Below, one piece after another: positions 8,602 to 17,417 of a stretch of 64,000 nt of DNA (position 1 is its first letter; each line of letters begins with the position of its first letter). Below the pieces are notes generated by a model, which was given only the letters and a program-made list of their open reading frames with translations, had not been told where the DNA came from and did not search any database. Position numbers and translations under genes: made by a program. Origin of the DNA: DASTPP01 sp035762175 (GTDB taxonomy: Bacteria; Myxococcota_A; Polyangia; Polyangiales; Polyangiaceae). The stretch is from the NCBI GenBank assembly GCA_035762175.1, contig DASTPP010000174.1, forward strand, positions 94,258 through 158,257, written 5' to 3'.

Positions 8602-11259
8602 TCATGCCGGAGCCCCCGCGAAGCGCCGAAGCCGGAGCGAGTTCGCGAGGACCGAGACGCTCGAGAGCGACATCGCCGCGCTCGCGAGCACCGGCGAAAG
8701 CAGCCAGCCCGTCCAGGGGTACAAGAGGCCGGCGGCGATGGGGATGCCCACGACGTTGTAGACGAAGGCCCAGAAGAGGTTCTGGCGGATTGTGCGCAGC
8801 GTCGCCCGGGCGAGCCGGAGCGCCGTGACGAGGCCCCCGACGCCGCCGCGGAGGAGCGCGACGTCGGCGGCCGCGACGGCGATGTCGGTGCCGGTGCCGA
8901 TGGCCACGCCGACGTGCGCGCCGGCGAGGGCCGGGGCGTCGTTCACGCCGTCGCCGACCATGGCGACGACCCGCCCCCGCGCCCGCTCTTCGGCGACGAC
9001 GCGCGCCTTGTCCTCGGGCTTCACCTCGGCGTGCACGCGCACGATGCCGAGTTCGTCGGCCAGGGCCCGGGCGGTGCGCCGGCGGTCGCCCGTGACCATG
9101 GCGACGCCAATGCCCATCGCGCCGAGGGCCCGGACGGCGCCGAAGGCCTCGGGGCTCGGCCGGTCGGCGACGGCCACGACGCCCGCCAGGCGGCCGTCGA
9201 GCGCGACGAAGAAGGGCGTGCGGCCGTGCTGGGCCAGCCGCTCGGCCTCGCCGTCGAGGGCGGCCGCGTCGACGCCCGCCGCGCGCAGCCAGCCGGCCGT
9301 GCCGACCCGTACGAGGCGCCCCCCGACGCGCGCCTCGATGCCGTGGCCTGCCACGCTCCGGAAGCCCTCGACCGGCCGCAAGGCGACGCCGCGGGCCCGC
9401 GCCCCCTCGACGACGGCGTTCGCGACGGGGTGCTCGCTGCCCTGCTCGGCGCTCGCCACCAGCGCGAGCAGCTCGGGGTCGACGCCTTCGCCCATCACGC
9501 CCACGACGTCGGTGAGCACCGGCTTGCCGGCAGTGAGCGTGCCGGTCTTGTCGAGCAGCACGGTGTCGACGCGGCTCGCGGCCTCGAGCGCCGCCCCGCC
9601 CTTGACGAGCACGCCGAGCTCCGCCCCGCGACCCGTGCCGACGGCGACGGCCGCGGGGGTCGCCAGGCCGAGGGCGCAGGGGCAGGCGATGACGAGCACC
9701 GCGACGAAGCGCTCGATGGCCGTCGCGAAGCCGACGGCCGTGGGGTCGAGCGCGAACCAGACCGCGAAGGTGAGCGCGGCGATGGCGAGCACGACGGGCA
9801 CGAAGACGCCGCTGACGACGTCGGCTAGCCGTGCGATGGGCGCCCGCGACCCTTGTGCCTGCTCGACCGCCTCGACGATGCGCGCGAGCGCCGTCTCGGC
9901 GCCGACCTTGGTCGCGCGGAGCGTGAGGGCCCCGCTCTGATTGAGCGTGCCGCCCGATACCGCGGCGCCCGGGCCCTTCTCGACCGGCATGCTCTCGCCC
10001 GTCAGCATCGACTCGTCGACCGCCGACGCCCCGCGCACGACCTCGCCGTCGGTCGGGATTCGCTCGCCCGGCCTCACCAGGAGCAGGTCGCCCTGCCGCA
10101 CGGCCTCGATCGGCACGTCTTCGGCCGCGTCGAGCGAGGGCTCGCCCGCGGCACCCAGACGGACGCGACGGGCGGTCTTCGGTTGCAGGGCGACGAGGCC
10201 CCGCACCGCGTCGGCGAGGCGCCGGCGGGCCCGCGTCTCGAGCATCTTGCCGAAGAGCACGAAGGTCAAAATGGCGGCCGCGGCCTCGAAGTAGAGGTGC
10301 GGCATCACGCCGTGGGAAGCGTGCGGGAAGAGCCCGGGCGCGACCAACGCGACGGTCGAGTACAGCCAGGCGGCGCCGGCGCCGATGGAGACGAGGGTGT
10401 TCATGTCGGCGGCGCGGTGGCGCAGCGCCGCCCAGGCGAGCCGAAAGAACCGGCGGCCCGGCCCGAAGACGACCGGCGTGGCGAGCGCGAACTGCAACCA
10501 GCGACCGAAGGACCCTTCCGTGCCCGGAAGGGCCCCATGCGACATCGCGACGACCAAGAGCGGCATCGAGAGCGCGGCCGCGAGGGCGAAGTCGCGCCGA
10601 ATCGAGCGCTGCTCGCCCTGCTCGGCTCTCTCGAGGGCGGCGGCGCGCAGTTCGGCGGCAGGCCGTCCGCCCGCTTCGGCCCCGCCCGGCAGCGACGGCA
10701 CCTCGTACCCGGCGCCGCGGACAGCGTCCGCGAGGGCGTCCACGCTCGTCTCGTTGGGGTCGAAGGCCACGGTCGCCCGGTTCAGGGCCAAGTTCACGTC
10801 CGCCTCTCGGACGCCCGGGGCCGCCCGCAAGGCCTTCTCGATGCGCCGGGCGCAGGCGGCGCAGGTCATCCCGACGACGGGCAACTCGACCGTGATGGGC
10901 CCGAGTGCTCTCGAGACCGCCTGCGCCCGGCCTCGGCCCCGCTCCCCCCCTTCCCGCGCGTCCAGTACGGCGTCGGTGCCCGACCGGGCTGCGTTGCGCG
11001 CACCCACGACCTCGTAGCCCGCGTCGACGACCGCGGCGGCGAGCAACGCCTCGTTCGCCAGGGCAGGGTCGTAGACGACCGAGGCCCGCCCCAGGGCGTA
11101 GTTGACGCTGGCGCCCTTCACCCCCTCGGTCTTCTCGAGCGCCCGCTCGACGCGGCGGACGCAACTGGCGCACGTCATGCCCTCCACGAACAGCTCGGCC
11201 CGCGCCTCGGGGGCCGGCTCCGCGCCCGTCAGGCCGGGCGCCAACGTTGTCGTCGTCAT
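8602..11259 (-). CDS. copA: Copper-exporting P1B-1 ATPase with two HMA domains
   Basis: Pumps Cu(I) out of the cytoplasm. In the 885-residue protein two HMA domains carry GMTCASC (27-33) and GMTCAAC (130-136). The membrane and catalytic core has TGES in the actuator domain, the CPC transport motif in IACPCALGLATP, the phosphorylation site DKTGT, GDGVNDAP, and the C-terminal MSLSSVSVLANSLRLRR signature. The start at 11259 is preceded by GGAGGAG; an upstream in-frame GTG is excluded because it lies inside the promoter element at 11304-11330. It ends the minus-strand copper operon and also has its own promoter. Confidence 0.96.
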   Translation of the reverse strand: MTTTTLAPGLTGAEPAPEARAELFVEGMTCASCVRRVERALEKTEGVKGASVNYALGRASVVYDPALANEALLAAAVVDAGYEVVGARNAARSGTDAVLDAREGGERGRGRAQAVSRALGPITVELPVVGMTCAACARRIEKALRAAPGVREADVNLALNRATVAFDPNETSVDALADAVRGAGYEVPSLPGGAEAGGRPAAELRAAALERAEQGEQRSIRRDFALAAALSMPLLVVAMSHGALPGTEGSFGRWLQFALATPVVFGPGRRFFRLAWAALRHRAADMNTLVSIGAGAAWLYSTVALVAPGLFPHASHGVMPHLYFEAAAAILTFVLFGKMLETRARRRLADAVRGLVALQPKTARRVRLGAAGEPSLDAAEDVPIEAVRQGDLLLVRPGERIPTDGEVVRGASAVDESMLTGESMPVEKGPGAAVSGGTLNQSGALTLRATKVGAETALARIVEAVEQAQGSRAPIARLADVVSGVFVPVVLAIAALTFAVWFALDPTAVGFATAIERFVAVLVIACPCALGLATPAAVAVGTGRGAELGVLVKGGAALEAASRVDTVLLDKTGTLTAGKPVLTDVVGVMGEGVDPELLALVASAEQGSEHPVANAVVEGARARGVALRPVEGFRSVAGHGIEARVGGRLVRVGTAGWLRAAGVDAAALDGEAERLAQHGRTPFFVALDGRLAGVVAVADRPSPEAFGAVRALGAMGIGVAMVTGDRRRTARALADELGIVRVHAEVKPEDKARVVAEERARGRVVAMVGDGVNDAPALAGAHVGVAIGTGTDIAVAAADVALLRGGVGGLVTALRLARATLRTIRQNLFWAFVYNVVGIPIAAGLLYPWTGWLLSPVLASAAMSLSSVSVLANSLRLRRFAGAPA

Positions 11260-11303
11260 GAGGCTCCTCCGTGCCCGCCGGGCTTTGGCCAGCGGACACA
11301 AAG

Positions 11304-11330
11304 CAGACGCACGCCCCGGCATGGCATTAC
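11304..11330 (-). promoter_or_regulatory. Shared copper-regulon promoter element, copA copy
   Basis: On the minus strand the site reads GTAATG, 15 bp, CGTCTGC and points at copA, whose start is about 45 bp downstream. The same hexamers with the same 15-bp gap occur at three other copper transcription units in this window. A CGTC-type -10 box is common for ECF sigma factors. The surrounding bases also form a GCCCCGGC / GCCGGGGC inverted repeat in this copy only. Confidence 0.7.
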
Positions 11331-11371
11331 GCCGGGGCGCGCGTCCTTCCGGGCCCCCGAGGGCCAGGGGG

Positions 11372-12595
11372 CTACTTGGGGGCCTCGACCTTGCGGGCGA
11401 CGGTGCCGTTCGGGTGCTTGTACCAGCCCGGGTCGGCGTAGCTCGTCAACCCCTCGCGCACCTTGAGCACCGTGAACATGCCGCCCATCTCGACCGGGCC
11501 GAAGGGCCCGGTGCCGGTCATCATCGGCAGCGTGTTCTTCGGGCGCCCCATCTCGTGCATGTTGCCCATGCCGGTCTCGCCCATCGCCATGTAGCCCGGC
11601 AAGATCTTCCGCACCTTCGCCTCGACGCCGCCCTGCTTGACCCCGAGCATGTTGGGCACGTCGTGGCCCATGGCGTTCATCGTGTGGTGCGACTTGTGGC
11701 AGTGGAAGGCCCAGTCGCCGGCCTCGTTCGCGACCAGCTCGACCGTCCTCGTCGAGCCCACGGGCACGTTCACGGTCGTTTCGGGGCGGCGCGAGGCCTT
11801 CGGCGAGGGCCCGCCGTCGGTCGCGACCTCTTCGAAGGTGTAGCCGTGCACGTGAATGGGGTGACTGTCCATCGAGAGGTTGCCGAAGGTGAAGCGCACC
11901 CGCTCGCCCTTCTTCACGACCCAGGGGTCGGTGCCGGGCCAGACGCGCGCGTTGAAGGTGAAGAGGTTGAAGTCGAGCATCACGTTGGGGTTGGGCGTCG
12001 CCGTGCCCGGCTCGACGTACCACTCGTGCAGCATCACCACGAAGTGCCGGTCGACGCGCTCGCGGGGCGCCTTCGGGTGAATCACGAAGAAGCCCGACAT
12101 GCCCATGGCCATCTGCACCATCTCGTCCGAGTGCGGGTGGTACATGTACACGCCGTTCTGCTTGAGCGTGAACTCGTAGACGTACGTCTCGCCCGGCTCG
12201 ATGTGCGGCTGGTTCAGGCCGGCGACGCCGTCCATGCCGTTCGGCAGCAAGATGCCGTGCCAGTGCACGCTCGTTCGCTCGGGCAGCTTGTTCGTCACGA
12301 AGATGCGCACGCGGTCGCCCTCGACCGCCTCGAGGACGGGCCCCGGCGTCTGGCCGTTGTAGCCCCAGGTGTTGACGACCATGCCGGGGGCGAACTCGCG
12401 CTTCACTGGCTCGGCCGTGAGGCGAAACTCCTTGACGCCTCGGTTCATGGTGAAGGCGAGCGTCGAGCCGTTGGGCATCACGACGGGCGTGTAGGGCGGG
12501 CGGGCGCCGGCGTTCTGGGCCCGCGCCGCCCCCGGAACGAGGGCGAGCACGAGGGCGAGCACGCCCAACAGGACGCGGAAAAACGATCGAGTCAT
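11372..12595 (-). CDS. Periplasmic multicopper oxidase
   Basis: Cupredoxin-fold laccase-type enzyme, 407 residues, with a Sec signal peptide ending near AQA (25-27). It probably oxidises Cu(I) in the periplasm. All copper sites are visible: HWHG (111-114), HPH (153-155), HPIHVHG (245-251) and HCHKSHHTMNAM (298-309), giving the trinuclear and type-1 centres with a Met axial ligand. Several Met-rich stretches (MVQMAMGMSG, GNMHEMG, MGGM) may deliver copper. It lies 10 bp after the outer-membrane factor and upstream of copA. Confidence 0.93.
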   Translation of the reverse strand: MTRSFFRVLLGVLALVLALVPGAARAQNAGARPPYTPVVMPNGSTLAFTMNRGVKEFRLTAEPVKREFAPGMVVNTWGYNGQTPGPVLEAVEGDRVRIFVTNKLPERTSVHWHGILLPNGMDGVAGLNQPHIEPGETYVYEFTLKQNGVYMYHPHSDEMVQMAMGMSGFFVIHPKAPRERVDRHFVVMLHEWYVEPGTATPNPNVMLDFNLFTFNARVWPGTDPWVVKKGERVRFTFGNLSMDSHPIHVHGYTFEEVATDGGPSPKASRRPETTVNVPVGSTRTVELVANEAGDWAFHCHKSHHTMNAMGHDVPNMLGVKQGGVEAKVRKILPGYMAMGETGMGNMHEMGRPKNTLPMMTGTGPFGPVEMGGMFTVLKVREGLTSYADPGWYKHPNGTVARKVEAPK

Positions 12596-12605
12596 GGTCG
12601 TGGTC

Positions 12606-14150
12606 CTAGTGTTTGTGCGCGGGGGCCGCGGGAGAGGCAGGGGTCGCAGGGGTTGCGGGGCGGGCGGGCGCCGCGGGCGCGGCGTTCGTCGGCGGCGCGG
12701 GCGGGCGGCTCTGTCCCGCCGGCGCGCTCGCGGGCGGCGAGGCCGAGGCCCGGGCCGTCGCGGGCCCGAGCCGGGTGCCGACGGCGCGCTCGAGATCGCT
12801 GCGCGCGATCCAGTAGTCGCGCAGGGCCTCGATGTACTCGCGGTAGGTCGCGAACTCGCTCTGCTTGGCCTGCAAGAGCTGGTAGACGCCGAGCAGCATC
12901 GCGTCGTACTGCTCCTGCGAGTACTTGACGATGTTCTCGCGCAGCGGCACGAGCACGCCGCCGTACTCTTCGACCATCGCGCGGGCCGTCACGAGCCGGG
13001 CGCGGGCCTCGCGCACCTCCGACCGCGACCCGATCGACAGCGCGCGCAGCCGCTGCTCGCTTTGGCGCTTGAGCGCCTCGAGTCGCGCGAGAAAGGCCTG
13101 CTTCTGGTCGAAGAGCGGCACCTCGATCGAGGCGCTCGGGCCGAAGCCGATGCGCGGGGCGCGCGGGCCGAAGTCTTGGCCGCCGCGTAGCCGCGCCGCC
13201 TCGACCTGCACGTTGACGAAGCCCGTCCAGCGCATCGTCTTGGCGAGCGAGAGGGTGTAGTCGATCGCCTGCAGCTCGCGGCGCGCCGCGGCGACGTCGA
13301 GCCGCTTTTCGATCGAGAGCGACTCGAGCCGCTCGAGCGACACCTCCTCGCGGGGCAACTCGGACAGCTTCGGGCCGAGCTTCCAGCCGGTGCGCGTGCC
13401 CCACACGCCCATCAGGCGCGTCAGGTGCTCGCGGGCCACGGCCGCCTCGCCCTCGCTCTTCTTGAGATCGAGCCGCACCTGCGAGGCGAGGCCGAGCTCG
13501 GTGTTGTAGGCGAGATCGTTCATCGTACCCGCCTCGTGCTGGCGCTGGGCGAGCTCGGCCGAGGCCTCGGCCGCCTCGCGCACCAGCCGCCGCATCGCGA
13601 GCACCTGCTCGGCCGCCTGCGCCTCGTAAAACGCCTTGCGCACCTCGGCGGAGAGTTCGAGCACGCGGTCGGCCACGCGCAACTTCGTCGCCTCGAGCTC
13701 CGTGGCCGCCACGCGCTTGCGCATCGGCATGGTGACGAGGTCGAGGAAGTCTTGCTCGACCGTGAAGAAGAGGTTCGGGTCGATGTGCTCTTGCTCCCAC
13801 GCCGTCGCGCCGACGCCGAAGACCGGGTTCTTCAAGAGGCCCGCCTGCACCAGGTCGGCCTGCCCGATGGCCAGGTCTTCGAAGGTCGAGTGCAGCGACG
13901 GGTTGCCGAGCAGGGCGACCTGCACGGCGGCATCGACCGTGAGCTCCCTCGAAAGCAGGCGCTCGACGGCCGCCTCGGCCTGCTTGTCTTCGGCCGAGTT
14001 CTGGTCCCAGCGTGGCCGATGGCCCGAGCGGGCCTCAACCGCGTCGGCGACGTCGCGGAAGGCGGGCGCCGCCGAGGTCGAGCCGCAACCGGCCAGCGTG
14101 GTGAGGGCCAAGAGCGCGGCCCCGGCGAGGTGAGAGAGCTTCGCGGGCAT
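12606..14150 (-). CDS. CusC/TolC-type outer-membrane efflux lipoprotein
   Basis: 514-residue outer-membrane factor with a lipoprotein signal (LTTLAGC, lipidated C near 22) and two long helical repeats typical of the family (for example ELAQRQHEAGTMNDLAYNTE and YSQEQYDAMLLGVYQLLQAK). The C-terminal 50 residues form an unusual Pro/Ala-rich tail ending HKH. It presumably joins an RND or other tripartite pump for copper, but no inner-membrane RND pump or adaptor gene is in this window. Confidence 0.88.
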   Translation of the reverse strand: MPAKLSHLAGAALLALTTLAGCGSTSAAPAFRDVADAVEARSGHRPRWDQNSAEDKQAEAAVERLLSRELTVDAAVQVALLGNPSLHSTFEDLAIGQADLVQAGLLKNPVFGVGATAWEQEHIDPNLFFTVEQDFLDLVTMPMRKRVAATELEATKLRVADRVLELSAEVRKAFYEAQAAEQVLAMRRLVREAAEASAELAQRQHEAGTMNDLAYNTELGLASQVRLDLKKSEGEAAVAREHLTRLMGVWGTRTGWKLGPKLSELPREEVSLERLESLSIEKRLDVAAARRELQAIDYTLSLAKTMRWTGFVNVQVEAARLRGGQDFGPRAPRIGFGPSASIEVPLFDQKQAFLARLEALKRQSEQRLRALSIGSRSEVREARARLVTARAMVEEYGGVLVPLRENIVKYSQEQYDAMLLGVYQLLQAKQSEFATYREYIEALRDYWIARSDLERAVGTRLGPATARASASPPASAPAGQSRPPAPPTNAAPAAPARPATPATPASPAAPAHKH

Positions 14151-14171
14151 CGGTCCAGACCGTCTCCTTCG

Positions 14172-14516
14172 TTACTTCTTGGGCACGAGGTTCATGCCGC
14201 ACTTGGGGCACTGCCCCGGCGTGGGCGAGGTGACTTCGGGGTGCATCGGACAGGTGTAGACGACGGCCTGCCCGGGGCTCGGCGCCCCGGAGCCCGCGCC
14301 GGCCGGGCCAGGCGCGCCGTGCATCTGCCCGTGGTCGTGGGCATGGCCGCCAGCGGGCGCCTCCGAAGGCGGGTTGGCGGGCGGTAGGGGCGACGCCCCC
14401 TCGGGGGCCCTCGGGTTCGACGGGTCGTTCGGCGACGTCGCGACGGGCGCGGGGCCGGGTGAGCAGCCGGCGAGGGCAAGGGCCGAGGCGAGGGCGATGG
14501 CTTGGTGCAGCGTCAT
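14172..14516 (-). CDS. Lipoprotein with heavy-metal-binding domain
   Basis: 114 residues. It has a lipobox ALAGC near residue 18, a Pro-rich spacer, a His-rich stretch (GGHAHDHGQMHG), then the heavy-metal-binding motif YTCPMHPEVTSPTPGQCPKC followed by GMNLVPKK at the C terminus. The motif is the free-standing version of domains found at the N terminus of CopA-like ATPases and in CusB. It probably binds copper in the periplasm. In operon with the flanking genes; its stop is 22 bp before the efflux lipoprotein start. Confidence 0.85.
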   Translation of the reverse strand: MTLHQAIALASALALAGCSPGPAPVATSPNDPSNPRAPEGASPLPPANPPSEAPAGGHAHDHGQMHGAPGPAGAGSGAPSPGQAVVYTCPMHPEVTSPTPGQCPKCGMNLVPKK

Positions 14517-14565
14517 GGTACGTCCTCCGTTCGATGTTCAGGTTGGGAGAGGGCCGCGGCTGCGG

Positions 14566-14913
14566 TCACCTGGTGACGGGCTTCGGCTCAAGGTTCATGG
14601 CGCACTTCGGGCAGAGCTCGGGCTCGCTGGCGGCGGCCTCCCGTTGCATTTGCCCGACGTGCGTGGCCTGACCGGCGCCTTCCATACCGGCGCCGCACAC
14701 CTCGCTCACAGTGACTTCGCGGGCCGGTTCCGTGGCCGGGCAAGTCACTCGGCAAGAAGGGCTCGCTCCGGCAGACACAAGGGGTGAAAGGCCGGCCTCG
14801 GGCGACGCAGTCGGGCGCGTCGTAAGAGTCGCTGACGCCCCCTTGGAGCCGAGGCCAGGGGCGAGAAACAAGAGGGACGCGAGCGACGAGAGAGCATTCT
14901 CCAGGGGCGTCAT
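14566..14913 (-). CDS. Small exported protein with partial heavy-metal-binding motif
   Basis: 115 residues from the ATG at 14913. A hydrophobic N terminus (LSSLASLLFLAPG) is followed by a low-complexity linker with a few cysteines, and the C terminus LCPKCAMNLEPKPVTR matches only the second half of the heavy-metal-binding motif. The CPMHPE half is missing, so metal affinity may differ from that of its neighbour. First gene of the minus-strand copper operon, 120-140 bp downstream of a shared promoter element. Confidence 0.6.
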   Translation of the reverse strand: MTPLENALSSLASLLFLAPGLGSKGASATLTTRPTASPEAGLSPLVSAGASPSCRVTCPATEPAREVTVSEVCGAGMEGAGQATHVGQMQREAAASEPELCPKCAMNLEPKPVTR

Positions 14914-15032
14914 GGCATGGCTCAGCGAGGTGGCGGTTGATCGGTCATGAGGGGCGCGGGCTCGAAAGCGATTTCCGGGCCCGACGCCGGCGTGGCGACG
15001 TCCCGACGGGCACCATCGCCGCTCTTCCAAGG

Positions 15033-15059
15033 CAGACGCAGCCCCCCCCTTGGCATTAC
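15033..15059 (-). promoter_or_regulatory. Shared copper-regulon promoter element, main operon copy
   Basis: Minus-strand GTAATG, 15 bp, CGTCTGCC. It heads the operon of two metal-binding proteins, outer-membrane factor, oxidase and copA. The 5' leader to the first start codon is about 115 nt. Together with the plus-strand copy at 15349 it makes the 517-bp gap 14914-15430 a divergent control region; I see no gene in that gap. Confidence 0.7.
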
Positions 15060-15348
15060 AGCCCCCTCAGCGCGCCTTCTCCTCCCGGGGCCACCTAGCG
15101 CCGCGGGGGCCGCTCTTCAGCTCGAGTTCGCGAGGACAAGGCCCTCCAAAGGCACCGCCTCATTCACTCGCACGCCCCTCGCGAGCTGAGGCTCATGGTC
15201 ACGCGGCGGGCCCCCAGGGCGAGGAGCCCGCCGAAGGTCGGACGGTTCGCGAGGGCCCCGATCTCTCACTCGGGCCCGGCTTCACGGGCGGGCCTTGTTG
15301 CTGAGCACAGGGCCGGCGGCCGCCCGGCGGGGGGGCGAGAGGTGACCT

Positions 15349-15376
15349 GTAATCGCGGCCGGGGGGCTGCGTCTGC
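15349..15376 (+). promoter_or_regulatory. Shared copper-regulon promoter element, copZ copy
   Basis: Plus-strand GTAATC, 15 bp, CGTCTGC, about 55 bp before the copZ start codon. It differs from the other three copies only in the last base of the upstream hexamer. Even the spacer ending GGGGGGCTG resembles the copy at 15033, so these two divergent promoters may have arisen by local inversion-duplication. Confidence 0.68.
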
Positions 15377-15430
15377 CTGGTTGCGAGCCGGTCGGGGCAC
15401 CCCGAGGGCTGGCGAAAGGACGAAGAGACC

Positions 15431-15661
15431 ATGTCGACGACCAAAGAGACCCTGCTCAACGTTTCGGGGATGACGTGCACCTCGTGCGTGCGCCACGTCG
15501 AGAGCGCCCTGCGCGAGGTCGTGGGCGTCCGAGGCGTCGAGGTGCGGCTGCGCAAGGGTGAGGTGCTCGTCAAGCACGACGCCGATAGCGCGCCCGTGAC
15601 CGAGTTCGTCGAGGCGCTCCGCGAGGCGGGGTACGAATCGAAGCTCGGCGCGGCCGCCTGA
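15431..15661 (+). CDS. copZ: CopZ-like copper chaperone (single HMA domain)
   Basis: 76 residues folding as one ferredoxin-like HMA domain with the Cu(I) site GMTCTSC (13-19) and the usual conserved Gly and Tyr at the end (REAGYES). Chaperones of this type hand Cu(I) to the HMA domains of CopA in the cytoplasm. It has its own promoter copy and a good ribosome site (GAAAGGACG). It leads a plus-strand unit continuing into the flavoprotein and cupredoxin. Confidence 0.9.
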   Translation: MSTTKETLLNVSGMTCTSCVRHVESALREVVGVRGVEVRLRKGEVLVKHDADSAPVTEFVEALREAGYESKLGAAA

Positions 15662-15746
15662 GGCGGGCGGGAGGGCGGCGCTCGCTCGACAGACGCGCGC
15701 CGCCCTCTCCCCCCTTCCTGCGCCTCACGCCCAGGCGAGGCTTGCC

Positions 15747-16991
15747 ATGCACCACGTCATCATCGGAGCCGGCCTTTCGGCCGCGCGAGCCATCGAAGCG
15801 ATTCGGGCGGCGGGCGTCGACGACCCGATCACGCTCGTCGGCGAGGAGCTCGAGCTCCCCTACAACCGCCCCCCCCTGTCGAAGGAGTTCTTGTCGGGAG
15901 CCCTCCGGCGCGACGACCTCTTGCTGCAGCCGCCCGCCTTCTACCACGACGGTCGCATCGACCTGCGCCTCGGGCGGCGCGCAACACGCCTCGACACCGC
16001 GGCCCGCGTGGTCGACCTCGACGGGGGCGAACGCATCGCCTTCGACCGGCTGCTCGTCGCCACCGGGGCCGCGCCGCGCCGGCTCGAAGTCGCCGGCGTC
16101 GAGCTCGCCAACGTACTTTACCTGCGTACGGTGGACGACGCCGACCACTTGGCCGTACGGCTCCGGGCCGCCGAGCGCGTCGTCGTCGTGGGCGGCGGGC
16201 TCCTCGGGCTCGAGGTCGCCGCCGCCGCGCGCGGCCTCGGCAAGAAGGTCACCGTGGTCGAGGCCGGCGACACGATGCTCGGCCGCTTCGCCGGCCCCCT
16301 CGTCGGGCGACTCGTTACCGAGATGCACCGCGACCAAGGCGTCGACGTCCGCACGCGCTCGACGGTGCGCGCCTTCCGCGGGAGTGACACCGTCGAAGAG
16401 GTCAGCCTCACGGACGGCGAGGCCGTGCCGGCCGACCTCGTCGTCATCGGGGTCGGCGTCCGTCCGAACACCGGGTGGCTCGCCGGCTCCGGCCTCGCCC
16501 TCGACGACGGCGCCCTGGTCGACGAGTACACCGCGACCAACGTGCCGGGCGTCTTCGCGGCCGGCGACGTCGCGCGAAGCTGGAACCCCGTGCTCGGCGC
16601 GTACGTGCGCCTCGAACACTACGGCAACGCGTTCGCCCAGGGCGCGGCGGCCGGCCGCGCCATGATCGGGCGGCCGGAAGTGCATGCCCCGCTGCCGGGC
16701 GCCTCGTCCGAACAGTTCGGTCGCCGCCTGCAGGTCGTCGGTTGGGTGCGCGGCGACGAGCGGGTCGTCGTGCGCGGCGACGCGTCGAAGCGAAGGTTCA
16801 CGGCCTTCTTCGTGCACGACGGCTGCCTCCGCGCGGCGTTCACGCTGGGGCGGCCGCGCGACCTCGTCGCGGCGAAGCGGCTCATCACCTCCCGGGCCGC
16901 CGTCGACCCGGCAGCCCTCGCCGACGCCGGCCACGAGCTCGACGCGGTGAGGGCGCCCGCCCCCGCCATGAAAGAGAAGGAACGACCATGA
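15747..16991 (+). CDS. Ferredoxin-reductase-like FAD/NAD(P) oxidoreductase
   Basis: 414 residues. The FAD site IIGAGLSAARA starts at residue 5, the motif ELPYNRPPLSKEFL is typical of rhodocoxin/putidaredoxin reductases, and the NAD(P) site VVVVGGGLLGLEVA lies near 148. The second FAD motif is VPGVFAAGDVA, and a reductase C-terminal domain ends the protein. It normally passes electrons from NAD(P)H to a ferredoxin or a Rieske protein. Here it sits between copZ and a cupredoxin, so a cupric-reductase or cupredoxin-linked role is possible but unproven. Its stop overlaps the next start (ATGA). Confidence 0.87.
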   Translation: MHHVIIGAGLSAARAIEAIRAAGVDDPITLVGEELELPYNRPPLSKEFLSGALRRDDLLLQPPAFYHDGRIDLRLGRRATRLDTAARVVDLDGGERIAFDRLLVATGAAPRRLEVAGVELANVLYLRTVDDADHLAVRLRAAERVVVVGGGLLGLEVAAAARGLGKKVTVVEAGDTMLGRFAGPLVGRLVTEMHRDQGVDVRTRSTVRAFRGSDTVEEVSLTDGEAVPADLVVIGVGVRPNTGWLAGSGLALDDGALVDEYTATNVPGVFAAGDVARSWNPVLGAYVRLEHYGNAFAQGAAAGRAMIGRPEVHAPLPGASSEQFGRRLQVVGWVRGDERVVVRGDASKRRFTAFFVHDGCLRAAFTLGRPRDLVAAKRLITSRAAVDPAALADAGHELDAVRAPAPAMKEKERP

Positions 16992-17341
16992 AGAAGATGA
17001 CCCGATCGCTGTTCGCCCTGACGTTGGCGTCCCTCGCCGCCGACCTGGGCTTCGTTGCCGTCGCCCGCGCCGGCGCGCCGACGTCCGTCTCGGTCAAGGT
17101 GACCGACAAGGGCTTCGAGCCCCCGGCCCTCACCCTCGCCAAGGGCTCAGAGGCCACGCTCGTGTTCACCCGGACGACCGACGCCACCTGCGCCAAGGAG
17201 GTCACCTTCCCCGAGCTCAAGCTGAAGAAAGAGCTGCCCTTGAACACGCCCGTGGCCGTCACCATCCCGACGGGCGAAGCGCGCACGCTCAGCTTCACCT
17301 GCGGGATGGGCATGTACAAGAGCTCGGTGGTCGTCCAGTAA
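16988..17341 (+). CDS. Exported cupredoxin-like protein
   Basis: 117 residues with a Sec signal peptide (cleavage near ARA-G, 28-29) and one cupredoxin-fold domain (SVSVKVTDKGFEPPALTLAK ... GEARTLSFTCGMGMYKSSVVV). Candidate copper ligands are C105, M107 and M109; C68 could form a disulphide or contribute. The standard type-1 pair of histidines is not evident, so binding may be Cu(I)-type. Translationally coupled to the upstream flavoprotein. Confidence 0.82.
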   Translation: MKKMTRSLFALTLASLAADLGFVAVARAGAPTSVSVKVTDKGFEPPALTLAKGSEATLVFTRTTDATCAKEVTFPELKLKKELPLNTPVAVTIPTGEARTLSFTCGMGMYKSSVVVQ

Positions 17342-17417
17342 GCGCGGCCGCACCTCACGGGCCCCAGTCGCCGCCCCGCACGCCGCCCGCACGGACGAGA
17401 GGCCGCCGGGCGAGGGG

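Noticed and set aside
11304..11338. GCCCCGGC / GCCGGGGC hairpin as a terminator between the oxidase and copA genes
   Set aside because: No T-run follows, and the same interval matches the conserved promoter boxes found at three other copper units that lack the hairpin.
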